A stretch of DNA of 64,000 nt, taken from Methylocaldum sp035627495. GTDB taxonomy: Bacteria > Pseudomonadota > Gammaproteobacteria > Methylococcales > Methylococcaceae. Made by a program: the position numbers and the translations under genes. The DNA lies in the NCBI RefSeq assembly GCF_035627495.1, contig NZ_DASPLO010000201.1, forward strand, positions 1 through 64,000, in the 5' to 3' direction. A model generated the notes under the pieces. The model was not told where the DNA came from and made no database searches. It saw only the letters and a list, made by a program, of their open reading frames with translations. Positions 1 through 7,606 of the stretch are shown in pieces (position 1 is the first letter of the stretch; every line of letters begins with the position of its first letter).

Positions 1-287
1 AGTGATTGGGATTCCGGCGGCTGGGCCTTGATCTCGACGTGATTCTTCAACAAGTCGTCAACCAGGTGGTCGTCGCCAGGACTGTAAGTGGTGAATTTCT
101 CGCCGGTTCCGAGCATGCCTCGGATCATCTGACCATCGATAGTCACGTATTTTACCTGCCCTTCCTGTACGTCCGAGATAAACCGAGAGTAAGGTACTCC
201 CGGATCTACCGGCATACGGGGACCAAAATGGAGGAAAAGCAGTGCCAGTGCAATGGCACTGATTATCCACGTAATCGCATTTTTCAT
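1..287 (-). CDS. ftsH: ATP-dependent zinc metalloprotease FtsH, N-terminal part (cut by window edge)
   Basis: Reading the minus strand from the ATG at 287 gives 95 codons with no stop before the window edge. The product starts MKNAITWIISAIALALLF, one membrane helix, followed by the periplasmic pattern typical of FtsH: PYSRFISDVQEGQV, then TIDGQMIRG, then KFTTYSPGDD and QPPESQS. This matches the N-terminal transmembrane and periplasmic region of FtsH, the membrane-bound AAA+ protease that degrades membrane and regulatory proteins. The AAA+ and zinc protease domains would lie beyond the edge. No strong Shine-Dalgarno is visible (GTGGA about 8 nt upstream). Gammaproteobacterial methanotrophs can carry more than one ftsH, so this may not be the housekeeping copy. 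Confidence 0.82.
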   Translation of the reverse strand, partial: MKNAITWIISAIALALLFLHFGPRMPVDPGVPYSRFISDVQEGQVKYVTIDGQMIRGMLGTGEKFTTYSPGDDHLVDDLLKNHVEIKAQPPESQS

Positions 288-344
288 TAATTCGTCCACT
301 CATGGGTTTGTTATGGTGTTTACTTGTCAAATCCCGCCTGCTTA

Positions 345-830
345 TTGCTTATAAACCTTTTTATGGAAGAGGCGGAAATGATGCGGTTTGCCAGTGTTTG
401 AGAGCCTGAATCGGGATGAGGTATCCCAAGGTTCGCTGGAGAATGTGATGGTTGTAAAGCGTGATAAAGCGGCGCGGGGCGGCTTCCAAGCCCTAGGTGG
501 AAATCGAAGCAATGGCTTTGCAGGACCTCCGTTGAAGCGCTCAACCATGCCATTAGTTTGCGGACGACGCGGCGGGATGAGGCGGTGTTCGATCTCTTGC
601 AGGGCACAGGTACGGTCGGACGATGGTCGCTGGACGACTGCTGGCTGCAATTCATGAAATGATCGACGAACGCCGAGCCGTTGTCGGCCAGGTACGTTTG
701 AATGCGGAAGGGAGCGGCCTGGCCGACAGATTTCAAAAACACCTTGGGACTCCGGGCGGTACGGTTCGATGGCAACGAACAGGTAACGTCGCGGCTCGCC
801 TTCGATGGTTAGAAACCTCAATTGGATTGA
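345..830 (-). pseudogene. IS481-type transposase remnant (integrase core, frameshifted and 5'-truncated)
   Basis: Pieces of an IS481-family DDE transposase appear in successive minus-strand frames: RRYLFVAIEPYRPES (about 800), then TYLADNGSAFVDHF in a second frame, then IEHRLIPPRRPQTNG with MVERFNG back in the first frame, and a tail resembling LGYLIPIQALKHWQ near 410-380. The DNGSAF and PQTNGMVERFNG blocks are typical of the catalytic core. At least two frameshifts and the loss of the N-terminal helix-turn-helix half show it is dead. No convincing terminal inverted repeats were found, so the element ends are approximate. It sits directly upstream of ftsH and may have separated that gene from its original promoter. 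Confidence 0.75.
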
Positions 831-901
831 CCCAAAACCTCACGGAGCACGCCCCGAACTTCGAAGAGGGCATGGTTTCTTCCATGGGAGCTGACATTTT
901 A

Positions 902-1513
902 TTAAGGCTTCAAAGCCGATGTGCCACTTCTCGCCGGCTTTCGGCACAGGCGATCAACGGTTCCTTTGAAAGAAACATTGGTGAGATAAAGGATATAGAT
1001 CACGGCCAGTACCAGCATAGTGATGGCCAGAGTTGCCAGAAGAGAAGGACCTGCTTGCGCCGTACCCACCGAAAATGGCACATGCGCATCCACTTCCTCA
1101 CCCTCATTTATCAGGGTAACGTGCGCGAGATAATTTCCCGGCTTCGTAAAATTGATCGTCGCGTTGGTCGACCCAGACGGATGGATCGCCGGCGGTTGGT
1201 AATACATCCTTGTCCCGTCAGGTTCTCGTGTGATTTCAAACTCGACCGTCATCCGACGTAGTGCTTTACCTTCGTAGTCGAACACCAGGGTCGACTGTCC
1301 AACGTCCGGAATGGCCTTGCAGTACTCCGTCGTTCCGGTGAGTTGCGGCTGATAAGCCGTGAAATGCACCCAGTGAGACCCGACGGCAATCCGGCAGGAA
1401 TCAGCGTCGATTCCAGAATCGCCGCCATGTGCGCGGATCACCCCGGAAAATGAAGCAAGAATTAAAACGGCCAAGGCCGAGACTATTTTGTTGAGATATC
1501 TGTTTCCGCACAT
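902..1513 (-). CDS. Periplasmic, C-terminally membrane-anchored protein, possibly copper-monooxygenase-associated
   Basis: This 203-residue protein has an N-terminal signal sequence ending near RAHGG (residues 1-30), a periplasmic beta-rich domain and one C-terminal helix (about 155-177, LATLAITMLVLAVIYILYL) followed by a basic tail, so the domain should face the periplasm. Seen in the domain: DSCRI, GSHWVHFTAYQP and EYCKAIPDVG, giving two cysteines (C40, C65) and histidines H47 and H50 that could bind metal or form a disulfide. I recall similar proteins (signal peptide, C...GxHxvHFxxYQP...C) near copper membrane monooxygenase genes, but cannot name the family with certainty. It is transcribed divergently from pmoC with about 370 bp between the starts, which fits a link to methane oxidation or copper handling (inference). 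Confidence 0.7.
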   Translation of the reverse strand: MCGNRYLNKIVSALAVLILASFSGVIRAHGGDSGIDADSCRIAVGSHWVHFTAYQPQLTGTTEYCKAIPDVGQSTLVFDYEGKALRRMTVEFEITREPDGTRMYYQPPAIHPSGSTNATINFTKPGNYLAHVTLINEGEEVDAHVPFSVGTAQAGPSLLATLAITMLVLAVIYILYLTNVSFKGTVDRLCRKPARSGTSALKP

Positions 1514-1740
1514 ACCTTTTGCCCTCGTTAACCTGGTATTTGCCGATTATAGTCTGTGCATCGCGGGTTACTCTGGAGCAGATTCGTTCGTATAGCCAAA
1601 TAATTATTGCAAAAGTGCCCAACCAAGATAAATAAAAATATATCGATATAAGCTGAGAGTTGCTCTCAAAATATACGGTTCATTTCTTCCCGCGATGCTG
1701 CATTAAAGACTAACCTTGGGCAGTTTTGAAATTAGATTTT

Positions 1741-1768
1741 TTGATATCGTCATTAAATTCTTTAATAC
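1741..1768 (+). promoter_or_regulatory. Possible sigma70 promoter for pmoC
   Basis: TTGATA (1741-1746) and TAATAC (1763-1768) with a 16-bp spacer lie in the AT-rich stretch upstream of pmoC. The expected transcript start near 1775 would give a leader of roughly 110 nt. The rest of the 1514-1882 interval is AT-rich non-coding DNA shared with the divergent gene; I see no other clear element. Confidence 0.35.
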
Positions 1769-1882
1769 CCTAATGTTGCATTTTTAATTCGATTTTATGT
1801 CAGACTTTATGCCGGGTGATTCTTGGGGTATCTCAAGTTCATCCGGCACTCATTGTTTAATTTCATCAGCAAGAGGAAATAT

Positions 1883-2653
1883 ATGGCTACTATAAGTCAA
1901 AAAGCGGGTGGGATCGCCGCCCAAGAGAAACCACTGCTGGATAAGCGTTGGCTCGTTTTTGGTCTTGGACTCTACCTCGTGTTTTACATGTGGGTTCGCT
2001 GGTACGAAGGGGTCTACGGCTGGTCCGCCGGTCTCGACTCGTTCGCACCGGAATTCGAGACGTACTGGATGAACTTCCTGTACACCGAAATCGTACTGGA
2101 AGTGACCACCGCCTCGATTCTGTGGGGCTATCTGTGGAAGACCCGGACTCGAGACATGGATGCCGTAACGCCGCGGGAGCAGTTATACCGCCACATGACG
2201 CATGGAATCTGGATGTGCTGCTATGCGTGGGCACTGTACTGGGGCGGCAGCTACTTCACCGAACAGGACGGCACCTGGCACCAGACGATCGTGCGCGACA
2301 CCGACTTCACGCCGTCGCACATCATCGAGTTCTATCTGAGCTATCCGATCTACATCATCAGCGGGGGTGCCGCGTTCCTGTATGCGCATACCCGCCTGCC
2401 GGCATTTGCGAAGAACGGGTTTTCCCTGGCCTATTTGGTCGTCGTTGTCGGTCCGTTCATGATTCTGCCGAACGTGGGACTGAACGAATGGGGCCACACC
2501 TTCTGGTTCATGGAAGAGCTATTTGTAGCGCCCTTGCACTACGGCTTTGTGGTATTTGGCTGGACCGGGCTTGCGATCATGGGGGTCATCTCGCTGGTTG
2601 TTATGGATATCGCCCAATTGATCAAGAAAGAACTATGTCCGGAATTGGCGTGA
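1883..2653 (+). CDS. pmoC: Particulate methane monooxygenase subunit C (orphan copy)
   Basis: This 256-residue polytopic protein is nearly full length for PmoC (about 260). Conserved blocks include VRWYEGVYGWSAG, FAPEFETYWMNFLYTEI, SYFTEQDGTWHQTIVRD and FTPSHIIEFYLSYP. The copper-binding triad of PmoC is present with canonical spacing: D129 and H133 in DGTWH, and H146 in PSH. PmoC is an integral membrane subunit of the enzyme that oxidises methane to methanol in intracytoplasmic membranes. The start at 1883 is chosen for the AAGAGGA ribosome site just upstream; an earlier in-frame ATG at 1823 lacks one. No pmoA or pmoB follows, and a strong terminator does, so this is a monocistronic orphan pmoC like the extra copies known in Methylococcus. 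It is intact, not a pseudogene. Confidence 0.95.
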   Translation: MATISQKAGGIAAQEKPLLDKRWLVFGLGLYLVFYMWVRWYEGVYGWSAGLDSFAPEFETYWMNFLYTEIVLEVTTASILWGYLWKTRTRDMDAVTPREQLYRHMTHGIWMCCYAWALYWGGSYFTEQDGTWHQTIVRDTDFTPSHIIEFYLSYPIYIISGGAAFLYAHTRLPAFAKNGFSLAYLVVVVGPFMILPNVGLNEWGHTFWFMEELFVAPLHYGFVVFGWTGLAIMGVISLVVMDIAQLIKKELCPELA

Positions 2654-2712
2654 TCGGAGGCCGACTGGCCTTCTTCGGGTAAATGTTGAGCAGCCATAAA
2701 CCCTGAAGTTAG

Positions 2713-2757
2713 AGGCCACTGTCCGAAACGGAAATCACTGGGCAGCGGCCTTTTTTT
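2713..2757 (+). terminator. Rho-independent terminator of pmoC
   Basis: An imperfect hairpin with outer stem GGCC/GGCC and inner CTGTCC/GGGCAG pairing is followed by seven T residues. It lies about 60 bp after the pmoC stop, so the orphan gene is transcribed alone. Confidence 0.75.
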
Positions 2758-2865
2758 ACCCTCCGGCAGAGGGCGGAGTGAAACACGATACTGCATATAA
2801 GACGCCCATTATCATGAGAATTCTTGATCACAGAAACCCTTATTAAAGTCTCGGAGAAACCCACC

Positions 2866-3312
2866 ATGACGAATCCCAGTTTGTTATCCAAGCTTTTGGA
2901 AAGCCGATATTCGGGCCTTCTACTCGTAGCCTTTGTCATCGGACTATACATCTTGCAGACGAAGGTCATTTCACCGTTCGTCGAGACTGTCGCGAGTTCG
3001 GATGTATTCCAGGAAGAATCAACGTTCGACGGCAAAGACCTAAGCCAAATGGCGGCCTTGCACTGCAATCATTTCGTCCAGGATCGGTTAGGCGCTTCCG
3101 ACACGATTGAATTTACGGATAGCGGCCACAGAGTATGGCAACTGTCCAATGGACGCTACCTTGTTAGCTCGCACGTTGTGGAGCGTGACGCTTCGGGACA
3201 GCGGAAAAACATCGCCTTTGCGTGCAATATCCATTACACCGGCGGATCTCAGGGTGACGATCCGCTTCGGATTAACTGGACTCTTGAAGGCTTGGAGCTT
3301 AATCGAACCTGA
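2866..3312 (+). CDS. Hypothetical single-pass membrane protein
   Basis: This 148-residue product has an N-terminal helix at residues 16-36 (SGLLLVAFVIGLYIL) and a soluble, probably periplasmic domain with two cysteines, C67 (ALHCNHF) and C120 (FACNIHY), that could pair. I do not recognise the family. The start at 2866 is preferred because GGAG lies at proper distance; an in-frame ATG at 2824 has no such site. It is the first of three small genes between the pmoC terminator and the TetR gene, all on the plus strand, and could belong with methane oxidation or with the regulator cluster. Function unknown. Confidence 0.7.
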   Translation: MTNPSLLSKLLESRYSGLLLVAFVIGLYILQTKVISPFVETVASSDVFQEESTFDGKDLSQMAALHCNHFVQDRLGASDTIEFTDSGHRVWQLSNGRYLVSSHVVERDASGQRKNIAFACNIHYTGGSQGDDPLRINWTLEGLELNRT

Positions 3313-3352
3313 TTTCCATTATTTAATATATCCAAAAACACGGAGAAAACTC

Positions 3353-3616
3353 ATGCCAATTTATGCCGTACAGCGCCAATTGTCTGGCATTACCCCTGAA
3401 CAATTGTCTGAAGCCCAAAAGGCTGCTATCACAGCGAGCGATAAACTTTCCCGAGAAGGCGTACGGGTAAGATACATACGGACTAACTTTTACCCGGCTG
3501 ATTCTCGCTGCACCTGTTTATTCGAAGCCCAGGATGCGGAGTCGGTGAGGTGTGCTAATGAAGCGGCATCGCTTCCATTCAATAAGATAGAAGAAGTGCT
3601 TGACCTTAATCCTTGA
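3353..3616 (+). CDS. DUF4242-family small protein
   Basis: An 87-residue protein starting MPIYAVQRQLSGIT and containing VRYIRTNFYPADSRCTCLFEA followed by ANEAASLPFNKIEEV. This beta-alpha-beta pattern matches DUF4242, a ferredoxin-like fold family some of whose members are annotated as nickel-binding. The start is set by GGAG eight bases before the ATG at 3353; the longer open frame from 3107 overlaps the preceding gene. The Arg-Cys-Thr-Cys pair (RCTC) could be a metal site, which is inference. It is likely co-transcribed with the genes on either side. Confidence 0.75.
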   Translation: MPIYAVQRQLSGITPEQLSEAQKAAITASDKLSREGVRVRYIRTNFYPADSRCTCLFEAQDAESVRCANEAASLPFNKIEEVLDLNP

Positions 3617-3707
3617 CTCGCGGATGGTCGAGGCGAGCGAAAGAGGCAGCCTATCGCAGCACTATCCGGTGTCCACACATCCCTATTCAGAAATCGAGGA
3701 CATATCC

Positions 3708-4148
3708 ATGAAAGACGCGATTCACTTCTCCCGTGAAGACCGGTTACTGTGGTTGGGCATCTTCGGGTTTAGCGGGATCTTTATATTGATCATGTCAGTA
3801 TTTACTATAGTCCCGATAACCCATTATATGGTACGCATAATTATTACCATAATGATGATGTTTATTCCGGGGTATGTCACCATGAAGCTATTCTTCGATC
3901 ATATGGAGCTTACCGAATACAAGGTACTCGACCGGTTTATCGTTCCGGTGATCATCTCGGCAATGACGGTGCAGCCCTCGTATTTCTTGGTTACTTATCT
4001 AAGAACCTATGGACTTAAAATCGATGAGGACGTGATCAACAGCGACTTCCTCGCCGCCCTCATCGCCATTCTGGTCACGGCCATCGCCTTCGGAATCAAG
4101 TTCCTTCAGGCCAGAATGGCCGGCTTACGGGAGCAGGCCGGTGTCTGA
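3708..4148 (+). CDS. Conserved multi-pass inner-membrane protein
   Basis: A 146-residue hydrophobic protein beginning MKDAIHFSREDRLLW, with helices near residues 15-35, 40-60, 77-98 and 110-135, the second very rich in Ile and Met (IIITIMMMFIPGYV). No catalytic motif or family is recognised. The ATG at 3708 leaves an intergenic gap of about 90 bp after the DUF4242 gene, and no strong ribosome site is visible. The gene ends 44 bp before the TetR operator. Function unknown. Confidence 0.65.
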   Translation: MKDAIHFSREDRLLWLGIFGFSGIFILIMSVFTIVPITHYMVRIIITIMMMFIPGYVTMKLFFDHMELTEYKVLDRFIVPVIISAMTVQPSYFLVTYLRTYGLKIDEDVINSDFLAALIAILVTAIAFGIKFLQARMAGLREQAGV

Positions 4149-4192
4149 AATGCCACTCGCCGTTCTTGATTCGGCCCAGCCGGTGCGACAAT

Positions 4193-4216
4193 ATTCTGTA
4201 CCGTTTGGAACAGAAT
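4193..4216 (+). promoter_or_regulatory. Palindromic operator in front of the TetR gene
   Basis: A 24-bp site with arms ATTCTGT and ACAGAAT around ACCGTTTGGA. The same 24-bp layout recurs at 4875-4898, before the next gene. It lies 25 bp upstream of the TetR start, as expected for autorepression. Confidence 0.75.
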
Positions 4217-4240
4217 CAGGTTTTTCTTCGGCGGACCGGT

Positions 4241-4828
4241 ATGAGACAACGAGAGTTCGACACCCAGAGAGCCATCGCCGGCGCGATGGACGTGTTCTGG
4301 CGCAAAGGGTACAAAGGCGCCTCAATGAGCGAACTGCTGCGCGCCATGGGCATCGGCAAGGGGAGCTTCTATGCGGCATTCGGCAGCAAGCGGAAATTGT
4401 TTCTGCTGGCGCTCAAGCATTTCCGGGACACCACGATGCTGGTGCGTCAGTCCGGCGAGCTTCTGAACCGAGCCTCGGCAGTCGAGAGTCTGCGGAGGCT
4501 GTTCGAGCGGCTGATCGAGCGGACCCTGAACCATCGCCGCACTTGCCTGTTCGGCAAGACCGCGCTGGAATTCCGCGGCAGCGATCCGGACGTAGCAGAG
4601 GTGGTGCAAGCCGGCGTGGCTCAATTGGAAGACGCCCTGTTCGACATGGTGGTGCGCGCCCAAGCCGCCGGGGAGATTACGCCGAACCGGGATCCGCGGG
4701 TTTTGGCCAAGTTCCTCGTAGCAACCTATTACGGTGTTCAGGTCCTGGGCAGCGTCGCGCCATGCCGGCAGAATTTGAAAGATGTGGTGGTCACGGCGCT
4801 AGCGATGCTCGATACGAAAACCGCCTGA
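4241..4828 (+). CDS. TetR/AcrR family transcriptional regulator
   Basis: A 195-residue protein with the N-terminal TetR helix-turn-helix (residues 8-55: AIAGAMDVFWRKGY, then SMSELLRAMGIGKGSFYAAFGSK) and a helical ligand-binding C-terminal domain. The start at 4241 is immediately downstream of a palindromic operator; earlier in-frame starts would run through that operator. Because identical-looking operators sit before this gene and before the AhpD-like gene, the regulator most likely represses both. The ligand cannot be read from sequence. The linked AhpD-like enzyme suggests a reactive electrophile or oxidant as inducer (inference). Confidence 0.88.
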   Translation: MRQREFDTQRAIAGAMDVFWRKGYKGASMSELLRAMGIGKGSFYAAFGSKRKLFLLALKHFRDTTMLVRQSGELLNRASAVESLRRLFERLIERTLNHRRTCLFGKTALEFRGSDPDVAEVVQAGVAQLEDALFDMVVRAQAAGEITPNRDPRVLAKFLVATYYGVQVLGSVAPCRQNLKDVVVTALAMLDTKTA

Positions 4829-4874
4829 TAGAGGTATGGGGCGTCCCTGCTGCGGTGGCGCCGTTTTTCGGCGG

Positions 4875-4898
4875 ATTCTGTACCGTTCGGTACAGAGC
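4875..4898 (+). promoter_or_regulatory. Second TetR-type operator, upstream of the AhpD-like gene
   Basis: A near-perfect palindrome, CTGTACCG then TT-centred CGGTACAG, which aligns base for base with the site at 4193-4216 (shared ATTCTGTACCGTT, then GGxACAG). It lies between the TetR stop and the peroxidase-like gene, indicating a two-promoter regulon under one repressor. Confidence 0.75.
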
Positions 4899-5053
4899 AG
4901 TGCCAAGAATCTGATGGAGTCCACGTTTCGCCCGCCCCCATTACCACTCATAAAACACCGTGGAGAAGGAGGCTGCGCAAAACCTGAATGCGAGACAGAA
5001 GCCCCTTTTTTGTACTGATGACTACAGAAAAACCTCGCCATAGGAGACTTGCT

Positions 5054-5632
5054 ATGTCCTTCTTACCGTCCAGCCCCGGCGTAACCAACCTGCCGGATGT
5101 TTTCGCCAAATATCCGAAGCGCGGCAGCCTGATCCTGCGCCTTATCCACGAGATCATGCGGGAAGAATCCCCCCTGACCAATGGTGACCGGGAACTGCTC
5201 TTCACCTATATCTCAGGACTGAATTCCTGCGATTTCTGCTACAGCTCCCATATCCCCGCCGCGGTGGCCTTTGGGGTCAACGAATCGGTGTTCGATCAGC
5301 TTCACGCCGACATCGAGACCGCCGCGGTCGATGAGAAGCTGAAACCCATCCTCCGCTATGTAAAAAAGCTGACCCTTACCCCAACCCGGATCACCAAGAC
5401 AGACGCCGACGCCATCTTCGCCGCCGGCTGGGACGAAAAGGCCTTCGTCGATGCGATCAGCGTGTGCTGTGTCGTCAACTACATGAACCGTTTCGTGAAC
5501 GGTGTCGGGGTGAATGTCGATTCCGACACCGCTCGGTGTACCGGTGCCGAGGTATTGCCCACCATCGGCTATTCGGGATGGGCGGAAAGCCTGGAAGTGG
5601 CCCTCGCTGATGAGAGTCGGTCAGCCACGTAA
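5054..5632 (+). CDS. AhpD-like carboxymuconolactone decarboxylase-family peroxidase
   Basis: A 192-residue protein with the AhpD-type active site CDFCYSSH (C59, C62, H66) preceded by the usual LLFTYISGLNS helix. These all-helical proteins reduce peroxides or peroxiredoxins through the CxxC pair. A second cysteine pair lies at ISVCCVVNYMNR. The start at 5054 follows AGGAG by seven bases; upstream in-frame starts at 4988 and 5018 lack this. The TetR operator at 4875-4898 lies upstream, so it is probably induced when the repressor is released. The physiological substrate is unknown. Confidence 0.85.
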   Translation: MSFLPSSPGVTNLPDVFAKYPKRGSLILRLIHEIMREESPLTNGDRELLFTYISGLNSCDFCYSSHIPAAVAFGVNESVFDQLHADIETAAVDEKLKPILRYVKKLTLTPTRITKTDADAIFAAGWDEKAFVDAISVCCVVNYMNRFVNGVGVNVDSDTARCTGAEVLPTIGYSGWAESLEVALADESRSAT

Positions 5633-5709
5633 GACGTTTTCCTTTTGTAATGACCGGCGGCGGAACCGGATGCCCCGACCGGCCTCACCCTCACTAAAGG
5701 TCTAAGATT

Positions 5710-6705
5710 ATGAATTTAGGGTTGGCGATAATTTTTCGACTATTGGTGTTGCTGTCCATCGCACTGCTGGTTGTAGGATTGGTCAAGCCTCGGTGGGTCT
5801 GGCCGTGGAAGAACAAGGAGCCCGATCGACCGGCCATCATGATGGTCGCGGCACTCTTGTTCATGGGGGCATTCACCGGATTGGGTGAAACCGCCCAGGA
5901 CGCGGTAGGCGATGATCTGGAACATCAATTGGGCGCGCAGATTTTGAGCAAAGCTGAATACCGGATAGGACCGGATACCCGACGTTGCGCAGCCGGTGCC
6001 CGTCCGGGCCAAGCGGGAGCCACGGACGACGAGGAGACCCCCGACGGGATCCGTTATAACGTGCGCACTCCGGTGAATTACGACGCTACGGTTGCCCATC
6101 CCCTGCTGATGGTTTATGCACCCCACGGCAAGAATCGCAATCGCAACGAGCAATTTACCTATCTGACGCGGGACGCCACGGCGGCCGGATTCATCATCGC
6201 CTACGTGGACCATCGGCGCATGGCCCCGGAAGCCCTCATCGAGCTCGCCGGAATTCCGAGGCATATCCAGGAAAAATGGTGTGTGGACGAGAACCGGATT
6301 CTCCTGACTGGCCATTCCGATGGCGGGACTATTTCGATGGGGATCGCCTTCGTCAATGGCACCCGCGACATTCCGGCGGCTATTGTGTCGAGTGCGGTCG
6401 GAATCCGCGCGGATGATCTGGCGGATCGCTCCTGTCCCAAACCGCTGTCGGTCCTGGTCATGCACAGCTCCAAAGACACGGTTTTTCCCGGTTATGGGAA
6501 AGGTACCGTGGAATGGTGGGCAAAGTGTAACGAGTGCGACGGGCGCGCCGTAGAAGCCTTGCCGAACGGATGTGTCGCCTACTCTGGCTGTGCCAATGGG
6601 GTAAAGACCTGGTATTGCGAGAACTCCAACCCGCACTCCGTATGGCCAAGCTTAAACCGCACAGTTATCGGTTTTCTGTCGACAGCAGTCCGCTCTCAGG
6701 AATGA
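5710..6705 (+). CDS. Membrane-anchored alpha/beta hydrolase, PHB depolymerase (LpqC)-like
   Basis: A 331-residue protein with two N-terminal membrane helices (5-25 and 42-60) and an alpha/beta hydrolase domain from about residue 115. The nucleophile elbow is GHSDGG (S203), with a plausible acid in HSSKDTVFP (D256) and base in NSNPHSVWP (H309), as in the PHB depolymerase/feruloyl esterase group. The upstream block VYAPHGKN corresponds to the oxyanion-hole loop. Several cysteines near the end (CNEC, GCVAYSGCANG) may form disulfides if the domain is periplasmic. It starts 77 bp after the AhpD-like gene and may share its transcript. Substrate unknown; an esterase role is inferred. Confidence 0.8.
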   Translation: MNLGLAIIFRLLVLLSIALLVVGLVKPRWVWPWKNKEPDRPAIMMVAALLFMGAFTGLGETAQDAVGDDLEHQLGAQILSKAEYRIGPDTRRCAAGARPGQAGATDDEETPDGIRYNVRTPVNYDATVAHPLLMVYAPHGKNRNRNEQFTYLTRDATAAGFIIAYVDHRRMAPEALIELAGIPRHIQEKWCVDENRILLTGHSDGGTISMGIAFVNGTRDIPAAIVSSAVGIRADDLADRSCPKPLSVLVMHSSKDTVFPGYGKGTVEWWAKCNECDGRAVEALPNGCVAYSGCANGVKTWYCENSNPHSVWPSLNRTVIGFLSTAVRSQE

Positions 6706-6822
6706 TTCATTGGATGGAACGGGAAGATATGATCATGCCGAGCTGCAGCGGAAACTGCGCACGATCTCGATGCCTTTTCCGGTCCTTGGGAGACTAGACA
6801 GCTAGGTATTTCGAAGATGGGG

Positions 6823-7191
6823 AGGAGTCGGCCGATAAGCCGGGTTCTGTCGTGGACAGCCATTCATCTAGGGCGCGCGTCACCGCGCGCCTCAAGCGAC
6901 CTACCCGGGAGCCGTGCGGGCCGCACGTTAGGGGTTGCCCCCAATGCCCCCCTATTTGGTCTTGCTCCAGGCGGGGTTTGCCCTGCCACTCCCGTTACCG
7001 GAAGCGCGGTGCGCTCTTACCGCACCATTTCACCCTTACCGCGTTCCCGAAGGAGGCGCGGCGGTATATTTTCTGTGGCACTTTCCGTAGGCTTGCGCCT
7101 CCCAGGCGTTACCTGGCGCCTTGCCCTGCGGAGCCCGGACTTTCCTCTCCCCGAGTCGATGACACGGACAGCGACTGCCTGGCCGACTCCC
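6823..7191 (-). ncRNA. rnpB: RNase P RNA (bacterial type A)
   Basis: The minus strand carries the universal RNase P RNA blocks in order: GAGGAAAGTCCGGGCTC near 7150-7134, GGGTGAAA and GGTGCGGTAAGAGCGCACC in the middle (about 7043-7005), GGAGCAAGACCAAATAGG near 6970-6950, and the 3' block GACAGAACCCGGCTTATCGG ending near 6830. The ends pair as helix P1 (GGGAGTCGGCC with GGCCGACTCC), which fixes the boundaries to within a few bases. This is the catalytic RNA that matures tRNA 5' ends. Confidence 0.95.
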
Positions 7192-7197
7192 AAGGCT

Positions 7198-7203
7198 ATT
7201 GTA
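7198..7203 (-). promoter_or_regulatory. Probable -10 box of rnpB
   Basis: On the minus strand TACAAT lies 6-7 bp before the predicted first base of RNase P RNA. No good -35 was found at 17 bp, so only the -10 is called. Confidence 0.45.
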
Positions 7204-7457
7204 TTAAGAGATCAGTCGAGTGGCTAGTAACATGGCTGTTACGTCATTGTTTTGAAATCGTAGCCGAAAGGGTGGAGAACGCGTATTTATTGATCCAGAT
7301 CAAAATCGTAAGGTCCGGTTCAAGCTAGTATTTTCCGCACGTGAGAACGCATTGAGTTGATTTACCTCCATCTCCTCTTTGGTCGACCAACTAGTCATAG
7401 CATTCTCCGGGTTAGCGACATTGCGTTAAAGACCTCTTAATCCTCTGGGATGTTGTT

Positions 7458-7490
7458 ACGGGCCGAGGCTTTGCTGAGGCCCGTTTTTTT
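7458..7490 (+). terminator. Strong intrinsic terminator with no annotated upstream gene
   Basis: ACGGGCC (7458-7464) pairs with GGCCCGT (7478-7484) and is followed by a run of T residues. The nearest plus-strand gene ends at 6705 and RNase P RNA is on the other strand, so this terminator probably ends an unannotated short transcript. Confidence 0.7.
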
Positions 7491-7580
7491 GTGCCAATTC
7501 TTGAAACAGTCCTGTAACCAAAATTAGAGTCTCGGCTCCTGTTTTTCCTTCTGGTTCAAGAACTCCGCGCGTTGAGCCAC

Positions 7581-7606
7581 TCAGGTATTTGTGTTTAAAT
7601 ACCTGA
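7581..7606 (+). promoter_or_regulatory. 10-bp inverted repeat upstream of nqrA, possible operator
   Basis: TCAGGTATTT (7581-7590) and AAATACCTGA (7597-7606) are exact complements separated by 6 bp. There is no T-run, so it is more like a dimeric regulator site than a terminator. It lies about 215 bp before nqrA. Confidence 0.4.

Noticed and set aside
58..330. 90-codon minus-strand frame at the window start
   Set aside because: The correct frame in this stretch is FtsH from 287; this frame gives no recognisable protein.
4141..4914. 257-codon frame overlapping the TetR gene
   Set aside because: Arg-rich composition typical of an out-of-frame reading; the TetR frame has clear HTH homology.
7310..7330. 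GGTTCAAG resembling a tRNA T-loop
   Set aside because: No matching acceptor or anticodon stems around it; no tRNA could be folded.
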